DNA from: Shewanella amazonensis SB2B
Lineage (GTDB): Bacteria > Pseudomonadota > Gammaproteobacteria > Enterobacterales > Shewanellaceae
DNA: 64,000 nucleotides
NCBI RefSeq assembly: GCF_000015245.1
Contig: NC_008700.1
Coordinates: 158,501 to 222,500, forward strand
Reading direction: 5' to 3'
Below are positions 33,577-41,868 of this stretch, piece after piece. A program made the position numbers and the translations under genes. The notes below the pieces were generated by a model that was given only the letters and a program-made list of their open reading frames with translations, did no database searches and was not told the DNA's origin. Position 1 is the first letter of the stretch, and each line of letters begins with the position of its first letter.

Positions 33577-33777
33577 GGACCAGGCCTATGATGGCAGTAA
33601 AAATCAAAGGCCTATCTTTTCGTAATTGGCTGGTCTTAGCAAGAGGCATTACAACCGTTTTTGCGTGAATAAACAGCAAATTCTGTTTAGGGGAACTGAC
33701 AGGGGATTAAATGTAATTATGCGCTTTTTGTTGGTTGTGCCTGCTCTGGAATCCTGTTGACTGCTTAAGGAGGTGGT

Positions 33778-33860
33778 ATGTCCCTACTCAGGCAAAGAAG
33801 CTTTGGAAGCGCTACAGCAAGGTTAAGGCGGTGAATGGGGTCAGCACGGGTATTTGAACG
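33778..33860 (+). pseudogene. N-terminal remnant of an ABC transporter ATPase
   Basis: A very strong ribosome site (aaggaggtggt) precedes an ATG at 33778 opening MSLL. In the frame shifted by one base, codons from 33789 give QAKKLWKRYSKVKAVNGVS, the typical start of ABC ATPases (A-loop Tyr, KAVNGVS strand). The frame stops before the Walker A motif. One missing base after codon 3 would join the two pieces. Further on in that frame is LTGTDL, reminiscent of ABC-ATPase C termini, so an internal deletion is possible. The unshifted frame gives only an 18-residue Arg-rich peptide. Confidence 0.5.
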
Positions 33861-33930
33861 CGGGATCTGCATGTACGAAACGGAGCTCTGTTGCAGCAGC
33901 GCTGTTTAACCGGCACTGATTTGACAGTTA

Positions 33931-33959
33931 AAAATGGCTCCTGCGGGAGCCATTTTTTT
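33931..33959. terminator. terminator next to exbD
   Basis: Eleven-bp stem aaaatggctcc / ggagccatttt with a 4-nt loop, T-run to the right and A-run to the left. Serves exbD on the minus strand and the remnant transcript on the plus strand. Confidence 0.88.
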
Positions 33960-33983
33960 GCTGGACCAGTGGCAAGGAGGCCT

Positions 33984-34388
33984 TTATTCATCCGTTTGGG
34001 TCACTGAAATTTTGCGAACGCCAGCGGCCTTTACTTTATCCATAACCCCCACCACTGTGCCATGCAGGGTTTCGCCGTCGGCCTGGATAAGTACGGCAGC
34101 CCCCGGGGTTTCGGCCAGTTTGCGCTCAATGTTGGCAGTGACCCTCTCCATGTCCACCTGGCGCCCCTCCATGGTTATCAGCCCGGTTTTACTGACGGTG
34201 ATCAGCACGTTGTCCCCCTTGGCGCGGGACTTTTGCGCCGATTCAGGCTTGTCGTAGTCAATCCCCATGGGCTTGACGAATGAGGTGGTGACAATGAAAA
34301 AAATCAACATGATGAAAATGATATCCAGCATGGGGGTCATATCGACCTTGGCTTCCTCATGCTCGGCAGCGTATTTTTTAAATGCCAT
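33984..34388 (-). CDS. exbD: ExbD/TolR-family biopolymer transport protein (orphan)
   Basis: 134 residues: cytoplasmic start with DMTPMLDIIFIMLIFF, the single membrane helix with its essential Asp (DxxxD pattern), and a periplasmic domain ending in VRKISVTQTDE. Such proteins pair with ExbB/TolQ to use proton motive force for TonB or Tol function. GGGGGA lies ahead of the ATG. No exbB or tonB is adjacent here: upstream is a 317-bp gene-less stretch and downstream is a terminator. It must work with a partner encoded elsewhere, or be a leftover. Confidence 0.9.
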   Translation of the reverse strand: MAFKKYAAEHEEAKVDMTPMLDIIFIMLIFFIVTTSFVKPMGIDYDKPESAQKSRAKGDNVLITVSKTGLITMEGRQVDMERVTANIERKLAETPGAAVLIQADGETLHGTVVGVMDKVKAAGVRKISVTQTDE

Positions 34389-34705
34389 ATCAATTCCCCC
34401 TATTGCGCGGTCACTTTTACTGCACAGCTGGAGCAGTTATTGCTATCGGTTTGCGTGGAAAAGAAGCTGATAATTTATACATCGCATTGTCCTAATGGAA
34501 TGTCCATCGCTTTTCACTCATATCAGTGAGTGAATGCTAAATCAGTGACGAGGCTCACTTTTATGGGGGATTTGTGCGCGGACAAAAGGGCTGGCAGAGG
34601 GTTGGATTCAGTCAGCGCCAGTCTGAATTGTGTCGCCGGGAACCAAGGCTAGGGTATGCCCCTGTCCTTGGTATTCCAGCCATAGCACACAGGATGGATT
34701 AACCC
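34389..34705. other. gene-less stretch between exbD and the Gfa-like gene
   Basis: No intact gene on either strand. It includes a 7-bp inverted repeat (tcactca / tgagtga, 34514-34533) and a repeated atcagtga. Upstream of exbD a ~24-codon minus-strand frame ends in VKVTAQ without a start codon, possibly the tail of a lost gene. Confidence 0.5.
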
Positions 34706-35113
34706 TTACTTGCGTGAAGGCTCAAACGCCGCGTAGCGGGGGAGCTCGGCATCAGGGTCGTCCCAGTTGGCCTTTGAGGTAATAAAATTATGGGATAGGG
34801 GGCGCTCGATAATGTCGGAGTCGAGGGAGCCGATTCGCAGGCGATAACGGCCCGGGTATTTGGCGTTGGCGCTGTAAATCGGCGAGGCGCAAACCTGACA
34901 AAAATATTTCCGCTTGCCCGGCTCGCTTTCGTAGAAGGTCAGCTTATTGTCAGCATCACTGAGGTGCAGATCGCTTGCTGCGATAAAACCGTTGGTGGCA
35001 TAAGCGCTGCCGGTGGATTTGCGGCACAGGGAACAGTGACAATGAATAATGTCGCTGATGGCCCCGTTAAGGGTGTAATGGATAGCGCCGCACAAACAAC
35101 TCCCTTTGTACAT
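34706..35113 (-). CDS. Gfa-like (GFA/CENP-V fold) zinc protein
   Basis: 135 residues with the family's cysteine pattern: GSCLCGAIHY, HCHCSLCRKSTG and FCQVCASPIYS. The fold binds structural and catalytic zinc; the founding member speeds S-hydroxymethylglutathione formation, but most homologues, including short ones like this, have no proven activity. ATG at 35113 follows a purine-rich stretch. It is downstream of pckA and the DUF7661-like frame on the same strand, but a terminator separates it from pckA. Confidence 0.9.
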   Translation of the reverse strand: MYKGSCLCGAIHYTLNGAISDIIHCHCSLCRKSTGSAYATNGFIAASDLHLSDADNKLTFYESEPGKRKYFCQVCASPIYSANAKYPGRYRLRIGSLDSDIIERPLSHNFITSKANWDDPDAELPRYAAFEPSRK

Positions 35114-35181
35114 AAGGTCCTCTGCAATCTGATAAGTATGAGCCAGGGTGGCTCATTATCTTAACCTTGTATCAGGATTGC

Positions 35182-35397
35182 CTAAAGCAGATAAACCGTC
35201 GGATGGCTTGCGCTGGCGTGTTCATGGAAGATGTCGTCCAAGTAGGTGGTCAATTCTTCGGGTTCCAATGCGGCGGGGAGGATGACGTCATAAACCGGGC
35301 CCGTGCCGGACAGCAAAAATAAACGCCATTCTCCATTGTCACGGTGTGATGATATGGGTTTACCAAATACATCAAAGAGTGCGGGGTATTTGAGCGT
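35182..35397 (-). pseudogene. DUF7661-like small protein frame lacking a normal start codon
   Basis: An open frame of 71 codons with protein-like composition, containing FDVFGKP, GEWRLFLLSGTG, ILPAALEPEELTTYLDDIF and HEHASASHPTV. This follows the small DUF7661 family as I recall it (FDVFG, then a Trp, then an IxxPxxLxxxEL motif and a YLDDxxHE motif). The frame is closed 5' by a TGA one codon before an ACG, where relatives usually have ATG. No ATG, GTG or good ribosome site is in frame. It may start at ACG, or have recently lost its start codon, or carry a nearby frameshift (a GTG lies in another frame). Confidence 0.5.
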
Positions 35398-35427
35398 AAA
35401 TCACAGGATTTGCCTGTTGCGGACAAT

Positions 35428-35456
35428 AAAAAACGGCCCCCGCAGGAGCCGTTTTA
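35428..35456 (-). terminator. pckA terminator
   Basis: On the minus strand, stem aaaacggctcc / gggccgtttt with a short loop and T-run, 24 bp after the pckA stop. Confidence 0.88.
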
Positions 35457-35479
35457 ATGCTTTTTACATCAAGATGCTA

Positions 35480-37021
35480 TCAGGCCTTGGGGCCGGCGTT
35501 CTTGATGGAGTCAGGTACCTGATACTTGGCAAAGTTGGCCTGGAACTCTTCAGCCAGCTTCTGCGCGTATTCCTGGTACTTGGCCTTGTCGGCCCAGGTG
35601 TTTACCGGATTCAGCAGGGCTGTTTCAACACCTGGAACGGCCACAGGCACTTCCAGATTCAGCTTCTCCAGGTGAACGGTTTCAACACTGGCCAGTTCGC
35701 CGCTGACGATGGCATCAACGATGGCACGGGTGGTTGGGATGTCGAAACGCTTACCCACGCCATAAGGACCGCCGGTCCAGCCGGTGTTCACCAGATAAAC
35801 CTGGCTGCCGAATTCTTCGATACGCTTCATCAGCAGTTCGGCGTAAACACCGGCTGGGCGTGGGAAGAATGGGGCACCGAAACAGGTAGAGAAGGTTGAC
35901 TGGATGGCGGCGGTTGAGCCCATCTCAGTAGAACCTACTTTGGCGGTATAGCCAGACAGGAAGTGGTATGCGGCCTGTTCCTTGGTCAGCTTGGACACTG
36001 GAGGCAGCACACCGGATACGTCACAGGTCAGGAACACCACGGCGCGTGGCTCACCGCCACGGTTTTCTTCCTGGCGCTGGGCAATGTGTTCCAGTGGGTA
36101 GGCGGCGCGGGTGTTTTCGGTCAGGCTGGCGTTTTTGTAATCAGGTACGCGCTTGTCGTCCAGTACCACGTTTTCCAGCACAGTGCCGAAACGGATGGCA
36201 TCCCAAATTACCGGCTCATTCTTCTGGCTCAGGTCGATACACTTGGCGTAGCAGCCGCCTTCGATATTGAACACGCTGCCGGGTGCCCAGCCGTGCTCGT
36301 CGTCACCGATGAGGAAACGCTTGGGATCGGCGGACAGGGTGGTCTTACCGGTACCGGACAGGCCGAAGAACAGGGTGGTGTCGCCGTCTTTGCCTACGTT
36401 GGCGGAGCAGTGCATTGGCAGCACGCCCTTGGCAGGCAGCAGGAAGTTCTGCACGGAGAACATGGATTTTTTCATCTCACCGGCGTACTTGAGACCGGCG
36501 AGCAGCACTTTGCGCTCGGCAAAGTTGATGATAACTGTGGCTTCTGAGGCTGTGCCATCGCGTTCTGGCTCACACACGAAGCCAGGGGCGTTCATGATTT
36601 GCCAGGTGGGCTTGCCGGCCTGATTGAAGTGTTCAGGGATAATAAACAGGTTGCGGGCAAACAGCTGATGCCACGCATATTCGGTGGTCACTGTCACTGG
36701 CAGGTAGTGCTCTGGATCGGCACCGACTTCCAGATCGGACACGAACACTTCTTTGTCGGCCAGGTAAGCGGCTACGCGATCCCACAGGGCATTGAAGGCC
36801 TCTGGAGCGAAGGGCTTGTTGACGTTGCCCCATTCGATATCGGCTTCAGAACCGGCTTCTTTGACGATGAAGCGGTCATTGGGAGAACGGCCTGTACGGG
36901 CTCCGGTTTTGGCAACCAGGGCGCCATTGGCGGTTAATTCTCCTTCACCTCTTCTCAGCGCCAGTTCTACCAGCTCGGCCGTTGAGGGATTACGGTGTAC
37001 GCGGTTAATTCCTTCCGCCAT
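35480..37021 (-). CDS. pckA: Phosphoenolpyruvate carboxykinase (ATP)
   Basis: 513 residues. Decarboxylates and phosphorylates oxaloacetate to PEP with ATP, the first committed step of gluconeogenesis. Visible: TGRSPNDRFIVKE, the P-loop GLSGTGKTTLS, metal-site LIGDDEHGW, and RAAYPLEHI. Start is the ATG at 37021 (MAEGINRVHRNPS), with GGAG 9 bp upstream; a TTG five codons earlier is in frame. Placed near hslO/hslR as in several gammaproteobacteria. The 5' region before the gene is 115 bp. Confidence 0.97.
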   Translation of the reverse strand: MAEGINRVHRNPSTAELVELALRRGEGELTANGALVAKTGARTGRSPNDRFIVKEAGSEADIEWGNVNKPFAPEAFNALWDRVAAYLADKEVFVSDLEVGADPEHYLPVTVTTEYAWHQLFARNLFIIPEHFNQAGKPTWQIMNAPGFVCEPERDGTASEATVIINFAERKVLLAGLKYAGEMKKSMFSVQNFLLPAKGVLPMHCSANVGKDGDTTLFFGLSGTGKTTLSADPKRFLIGDDEHGWAPGSVFNIEGGCYAKCIDLSQKNEPVIWDAIRFGTVLENVVLDDKRVPDYKNASLTENTRAAYPLEHIAQRQEENRGGEPRAVVFLTCDVSGVLPPVSKLTKEQAAYHFLSGYTAKVGSTEMGSTAAIQSTFSTCFGAPFFPRPAGVYAELLMKRIEEFGSQVYLVNTGWTGGPYGVGKRFDIPTTRAIVDAIVSGELASVETVHLEKLNLEVPVAVPGVETALLNPVNTWADKAKYQEYAQKLAEEFQANFAKYQVPDSIKNAGPKA

Positions 37022-37172
37022 AGGTAAGGTCTCCAAATATCAAGAGGTTTTATTTTATGGGTACCGATCTGTGTTGCCGGTTTGTGGTGCGCCTTGATTT
37101 ATCGGGTCGGGCGCCCGCGGCGATTGTAACTTAAGCGGCCTTGAATGTGTGAGCCGGATCTGAAAAAACGTC

Positions 37173-37201
37173 AAAAAAAACGGACGCCCCCGGGCGTCCG
37201 T
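37173..37201 (-). terminator. hslO terminator
   Basis: GC-rich stem cggacgcc / ggcgtccg with a run of eight A on the plus strand, so the T-run is on the minus strand, behind hslO. Confidence 0.88.
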
Positions 37202-37220
37202 TATCAGTCGGTGATCTGGC

Positions 37221-38105
37221 TCACTGTTTGGTGGCCTGTTCATCTGACAGGGGCACATTGGCATAGAGGGCTTCTATGTCGATGGCATCAAATCGGTAGA
37301 AGGTATTACAGTATTCACAGCCCAATTCCACCTGACCCTGCTCCGCCAGTAAGGACAGGATTTCTTCCTTGTCTATGCTGCGGATGGCACTGGCGCTGCG
37401 CTCGCGGGAACAGGTGCACTTGAAGCTGATGTCGATGGGGTCAAACAGACGTACCTGCTCTTCGTGGTAGAGACGATGCAGCACTTCTTCGGCTGGCAGT
37501 TCCAGCAACTCTTCCTGCTTGATGGTGGCCGTGAGGGTTGTCAGGTGTTCGTACTCGGCGTTGTGATCGTCTTCGCTTGGCAATACCTGCAGGAAGATAC
37601 CAGCGGCGCGTTCGCCATCGGCGAACAGCCAAATGCCTGTTGGCAGCTGCTCGGATTGCAGGAAGTACTCCTGAATGCATTCGGCCAGAGTGGGTTTGTC
37701 CAGCGCGACTACGCCCTGGTAACGCTCGCCGTCGTCCGGTGTCAGTGTGATAACGATATAGCCGTCACCGAACAGGTCCTTCAGGCTGGCGTCATCGGCC
37801 AGAGTGCCTTCCCAACGCGCCACACCGCGCAGTTGCTGGTGATTATTGCCATTGATCACGGCCAGTGACACAGGACCATTGCCCTGCACCTGCACGGCGA
37901 TATCGCCACTGAACTTGAGGGTGGCCGTCAGCAGTGAGGTTGCGGCCATCAGTTCGCCAAGGAAGCGGCGCAGCACGGCGGGATACTCATGGGCATTCAC
38001 CACGGATTGGTAAGCATCGGCCAGTTGCACCAGTTCGCCGCGCACGTCGGCATTTTCAAACAAATAGCGGTATAAAGTGTCTTTGTTCATCACGTTAATC
38101 TTCAT
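37221..38105 (-). CDS. hslO: Redox-regulated holdase chaperone Hsp33
   Basis: 294 residues. In reducing conditions its four C-terminal cysteines (FKCTCSRERS and GCEYCNTFYRF) hold zinc; oxidation forms disulfides and turns on chaperone activity. The N-terminal domain matches Hsp33 (ENADVRGELVQL, TSLLTATLKFSGDIAVQVQG, GERYQGVVALD). It lies just after hslR, as in E. coli, and the two are probably co-transcribed. An in-frame ATG five codons later (MNKDTLYRY) is an alternative start. Confidence 0.96.
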   Translation of the reverse strand: MKINVMNKDTLYRYLFENADVRGELVQLADAYQSVVNAHEYPAVLRRFLGELMAATSLLTATLKFSGDIAVQVQGNGPVSLAVINGNNHQQLRGVARWEGTLADDASLKDLFGDGYIVITLTPDDGERYQGVVALDKPTLAECIQEYFLQSEQLPTGIWLFADGERAAGIFLQVLPSEDDHNAEYEHLTTLTATIKQEELLELPAEEVLHRLYHEEQVRLFDPIDISFKCTCSRERSASAIRSIDKEEILSLLAEQGQVELGCEYCNTFYRFDAIDIEALYANVPLSDEQATKQ

Positions 38106-38120
38106 GCGCCAGGCGCTGGG

Positions 38121-38525
38121 TTAATAATCGCCGGACTTGGCCCTCAGCAACTCACGGCGCTGTTTCTTATCAGGCTTGGTGTCCGGTGACGGATTGTTCA
38201 ATATATTCAGGCGTCGAGCCTCGGCATTGGCGGACCGTTTTTGTATGCTCTGCGCCGTTTCTTCATACAGGGTTTGCGCCAGAGTGGCATTTTGTCGCTG
38301 TTCCGACAATTTTTTAATGACCACCTCTTTTTCGTCATATCCCTGACGTATCTTAAGCACAGCACCCACTTCCGCATTCTTGCTGGATTTGGTGCGGGCC
38401 CCGTTGTAATGTACTTTACCGCCGTTAATCATTTCCTTGGCCAGTGCTCGGGTCTTGTAAAAACGAGCGGCCCAGAGCCATTTATCGAGGCGGACGGATT
38501 GCAGTATTGGATTCCCGGATTCCAT
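38121..38525 (-). CDS. hslR: Hsp15, S4-domain ribosome-recycling protein
   Basis: 134 residues: N-terminal S4 RNA-binding fold (VRLDKWLWAARFYKTRALAKEMI, GGKVHYNGARTKSSKNAEVG) and a basic C-terminal helix region (DKKQRRELLRAKSGD). In E. coli Hsp15 binds free 50S subunits carrying nascent tRNA. I chose the ATG at 38525 because GGAGG sits 6 bp upstream; an in-frame ATG eight codons earlier would give 142 residues. It is followed 15 bp later by hslO. Confidence 0.94.
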   Translation of the reverse strand: MESGNPILQSVRLDKWLWAARFYKTRALAKEMINGGKVHYNGARTKSSKNAEVGAVLKIRQGYDEKEVVIKKLSEQRQNATLAQTLYEETAQSIQKRSANAEARRLNILNNPSPDTKPDKKQRRELLRAKSGDY

Positions 38526-38796
38526 AAATGCCTCCACTTTTGCAAACATTTGCTACATATAGATAGTGGCCGGATCACGTTGTGCAGGTTCATGCGCTTG
38601 ATCCCTACGCAGAATTGCCATTTTAGCGGCCTGCCTCACACCCTTTTTGGGCGCGCAAAGTTAGCATAAATGGCGAAAAATCGCCACAGCCTGCGCTGTT
38701 ATGGGGTTGTTGCCATCAAGTGGCTGAGTTAGCATGTTGCAGGTTTTCCTAAATTATTCTAATCAGAACAGAGACCTGTAAGAGGGTCCATAAATT

Positions 38797-39720
38797 ATGG
38801 ATTTATTGGATAAAGTTATCGCCCGGGCAGGAAGCATCCCGCACAAGCCTCTGAGTCGGCTGGTCTTTTGGCTGGCTTTCGCGGCTTGTTGCTATCTGGC
38901 AGCTCAGATCAGCTGGCGCTTGGTACCTGCCCAGACTGAATCAGCGGCCTGGCGTCCCAATCCCCCTTCCTCCGGTACCAACGGCAACAGCGGTATCGAT
39001 GTCGATGGTCTTAAGTCTCTGTCTCTCTTTGGTAAAGCTGACACCAGTAAACCCAAAGAGCAGCCGGTGCAGGAGGTGATTACCGATGCACCCAAAACCT
39101 CGTTGTCGATTGTGCTGACCGGTATCGTGGCCTCCACCGCCGAACAAAAAGGCTTGGCTATCATCGAGTCGGGTGGCAGTCAGGAAACTTACGAGCTGGG
39201 TGAAAAAATCAAGGGCACTTCGGCTTCACTCAAGGAAGTGTATGCAGACCGGGTGATTATCACCAACGCGGGACGCTACGAAACCCTGATGCTGGACGGT
39301 GTGCCATACACCAGCGGCGCCAGTACACCCACGATAAACAACACTCGCCAGCGCGGCTTTGAAGATGAGGTACGCCGCATCGACAAGCGCCGTGATGAAG
39401 ATGTCGCGGCAGAGCTTTCATCCTCACGGGACGAACTGCTCGCCGACCCAAGCAAGATAACCGATTACATTTCGATTTCGCCGGTTACCCAGGGCGAAGA
39501 GCTGGTGGGTTACCGCTTGCAGCCCGGTAAAGATCCCGGACTCTTTTCCCAGGCAGGTCTCAAACCAGGAGATCTGGCCAAATCCATTAACGGCTATGAT
39601 TTGACTGTCAGCACCCAGGCTCTGGAGCTGATGGGCCAGCTGACTGAACTGACCGAAATCTCCGTCATGGTAGAAAGGGAAGGTCAGCTGATTGAAATCA
39701 TGTTCAGTTTGCCGCAATAA
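38797..39720 (+). CDS. gspC: Type II secretion protein C (inner-membrane/PDZ)
   Basis: 307 residues: one membrane helix (about 24-42), a linker, the HR domain (SIVLTGIVAS, SLSLFGKAD region) that contacts the secretin, and a PDZ domain at the C terminus (GLKPGDLAKSINGYDLT). It bridges the inner-membrane platform to GspD and helps choose substrates. First gene of the operon; the promoter lies in the ~250-bp gap after hslR (a TTGCAG and a TAATCA 17 bp apart, weak). Confidence 0.95.
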   Translation: MDLLDKVIARAGSIPHKPLSRLVFWLAFAACCYLAAQISWRLVPAQTESAAWRPNPPSSGTNGNSGIDVDGLKSLSLFGKADTSKPKEQPVQEVITDAPKTSLSIVLTGIVASTAEQKGLAIIESGGSQETYELGEKIKGTSASLKEVYADRVIITNAGRYETLMLDGVPYTSGASTPTINNTRQRGFEDEVRRIDKRRDEDVAAELSSSRDELLADPSKITDYISISPVTQGEELVGYRLQPGKDPGLFSQAGLKPGDLAKSINGYDLTVSTQALELMGQLTELTEISVMVEREGQLIEIMFSLPQ

Positions 39721-39746
39721 GCGAAGTTTTAGGGGACAATAATTAG

Positions 39747-41858
39747 ATGAACAATCAAGGATTCCGACGCAAACTGATCGCCAGCCTGGTCGCTGGTACA
39801 GTGCTCCTTTCGCCTGCGATTGCCTGGTCTGCTTCCAACGAGCAGCTGGCGCCAAGTTTCAAAAATGCCGAAATTCAGGAATTTATTAATACTGTTGGTA
39901 AACGACTGAACAAGACCATCATTGTCGATCCGACCATCCGCGGCAAAATCAACGTCAGAAGTTACGATAACCTCACCGAGGACCAATACTTCCAGTTTTT
40001 CCTGAACGTGCTCCAGGTGTATGGCTATGCTGTGGTGGAAATGGAAAATGGCGTCCTTAAGGTCATTAAAGACAAGGATGCCAAGACCTCCAACATCCGT
40101 GTAGCAGATGACAGTGCCCCGGGCTTGGGAGATGAATTGGTCACCCGCATCGTGCCCCTGTACAACTCCGAAGCCAAGCAGCTGGCACCGCTTTTGCGTC
40201 AGCTTAACGACAACGCCGGTGGCGGTAACGTGGTTAACTACGACCCGTCCAACGTACTGATGCTCACCGGCCGTGCTGCCGTGGTGAACAAGTTGGTGGA
40301 AATCGTTAAACGTGTAGATAAACAGGGCGATACCGAAGTTCTGGTCGTGCCTTTGCAGCACGCCTCCGCTTCTGAAATGGTGCGGATTATCGATACCCTC
40401 TACCGCGCTTCCGCCAACCAGGCACAGCTGCCCGGTCAGGCCCCCAAGGTGGTGGCTGATGAGCGTATTAACGCCGTGGTGATCAGTGGCGATGAAAAGA
40501 GTCGCCAGCGTGTAGTGGAATTGGTGAAACGTCTGGACGCCGAGCAGGCCAGCACAGGCAACACCAAGGTGCGTTACCTGCGTTATGCCAAGGCCGAAGA
40601 TTTGGTTGAAGTGCTGACCGGCTTTGCCCAAAAACTGGAAGAAAGCAAAGACAACGGCGCACAGCAAGCTTCGGGCAAGCGTCGCAGCCAAATCAATATC
40701 ATGGCGCACACAGACACCAATGCTCTGGTCATCAGCGCCGAGCCTGACCAGATGCGTACCCTAGAAAGCGTCATCAATCAGCTCGATATCCGCCGTGCTC
40801 AGGTGCTGGTGGAAGCCATCATTGTGGAAGTGGCAGAAGGTGACGATGTGGGCTTTGGTGTGCAGTGGGCCACTGAGTCCGGTGGCGGCACCCAATTCAA
40901 TAATCTGGGCCCTACCATTGGTGAAATTGGCGCCGGTATCTGGCAGGCCCGGGGCGAAGAAGCCTCCGAAGTGACCACCATTGACGGCAACGGTAACCCA
41001 ATCGTTTCCAAGAACCCTGAAAAACGTGGTGATATCACCTTGCTGGCACAGGCGCTGGGCAAGGTGAATGGCATGGCGTGGGGTGTGGCCATGGGCGACT
41101 TTGGTGCCCTGATTCAGGCCGTGTCCTCCGATACCAACTCAAACGTGCTGGCTACGCCTTCCATCACCACTCTGGATAACCAGGAAGCTGCCTTTATCGT
41201 GGGTGATGAGGTGCCGGTACTGACAGGGGCGCAAAACTCCAGCAACGGTAACTCCAACCCCTTCCAGACGGTTGAACGTAAGGAAGTGGGTGTGAAGCTG
41301 AAAGTGACGCCACAAATCAACGAAGGCAATGCAGTGAAGCTGGCCATTGAGCAGGAAGTGTCTGGTATCAATGGCAAGACGGGCGTAGACGTGACCTTCG
41401 CTACCCGCCGTTTGACCACCACAGTTATGGCTGACTCCGGCCAAATCGTGGTGCTGGGTGGGTTGATCAACGAAGAGGTGCAGGAGAGCGTGCAGAAGGT
41501 GCCTATCCTGGGCGATATTCCGCTGCTTGGCCATCTGTTCAAGTCGTCTTCCAGCGGTAAGAAAAAGAAAAACCTGATGGTGTTTATCAAACCCACCATC
41601 ATTCGTGATGGCATTACCATGGAAGGCATCGCCGGTCGCAAATACAACTATTTCCGTGCCCTGCAGCTCGAGCAACAGGAACGTGGCGTTAATCTGATGC
41701 CCAATACCAGTGTGCCCGTGCTTGAAGAGTGGGATCAGTCGCAGCATCTGCCACCGGAAGTGAATGACATCCTTGACCGCTACAAAGAAGGCAAGGGGTT
41801 GGACACCGACATGCGTGAAAAGGACGCCGCACTGAATTACATCAACGAGAACAAGTAA
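39747..41858 (+). CDS. gspD: Type II secretion secretin
   Basis: 703 residues: signal peptide (cleaved near AWSAS), N0-N3 periplasmic domains (residues about 30-330), and the secretin channel domain (ADSGQIVVLGGLINEEV, VPILGDIPLLGHLFKS, KKKNLMVFIKPTII), then an S domain-like C-terminal tail. Forms the outer-membrane channel. No pilotin GspS gene is in the window; the charged tail after the secretin domain (residues about 630-703) could be the S-domain for one encoded elsewhere. Confidence 0.97.
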   Translation: MNNQGFRRKLIASLVAGTVLLSPAIAWSASNEQLAPSFKNAEIQEFINTVGKRLNKTIIVDPTIRGKINVRSYDNLTEDQYFQFFLNVLQVYGYAVVEMENGVLKVIKDKDAKTSNIRVADDSAPGLGDELVTRIVPLYNSEAKQLAPLLRQLNDNAGGGNVVNYDPSNVLMLTGRAAVVNKLVEIVKRVDKQGDTEVLVVPLQHASASEMVRIIDTLYRASANQAQLPGQAPKVVADERINAVVISGDEKSRQRVVELVKRLDAEQASTGNTKVRYLRYAKAEDLVEVLTGFAQKLEESKDNGAQQASGKRRSQINIMAHTDTNALVISAEPDQMRTLESVINQLDIRRAQVLVEAIIVEVAEGDDVGFGVQWATESGGGTQFNNLGPTIGEIGAGIWQARGEEASEVTTIDGNGNPIVSKNPEKRGDITLLAQALGKVNGMAWGVAMGDFGALIQAVSSDTNSNVLATPSITTLDNQEAAFIVGDEVPVLTGAQNSSNGNSNPFQTVERKEVGVKLKVTPQINEGNAVKLAIEQEVSGINGKTGVDVTFATRRLTTTVMADSGQIVVLGGLINEEVQESVQKVPILGDIPLLGHLFKSSSSGKKKKNLMVFIKPTIIRDGITMEGIAGRKYNYFRALQLEQQERGVNLMPNTSVPVLEEWDQSQHLPPEVNDILDRYKEGKGLDTDMREKDAALNYINENK

Positions 41859-41868
41859 CGGGCGGCCT

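Larger units (their letters stand above)
33577..33983. other. gene-poor region between the M14 gene and exbD
   Basis: Contains the promoter side of the M14 gene, an apparent ABC-ATPase remnant with a preserved ribosome site, and a bidirectional terminator. No intact gene. Confidence 0.6.
35114..35479. other. region between the Gfa-like gene and pckA
   Basis: Holds the DUF7661-like frame and the pckA terminator, both listed separately. Nothing else seen. Confidence 0.6.

Noticed and set aside
33719..33844. Plus-strand frame starting MRFLLVV with an in-frame TGA after a Cys, considered as a selenoprotein
   Set aside because: SelD is present in the window, but the frame is short, has no SECIS-like hairpin just after the TGA and matches no known family. 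The ABC-remnant reading in another frame explains the stretch better.
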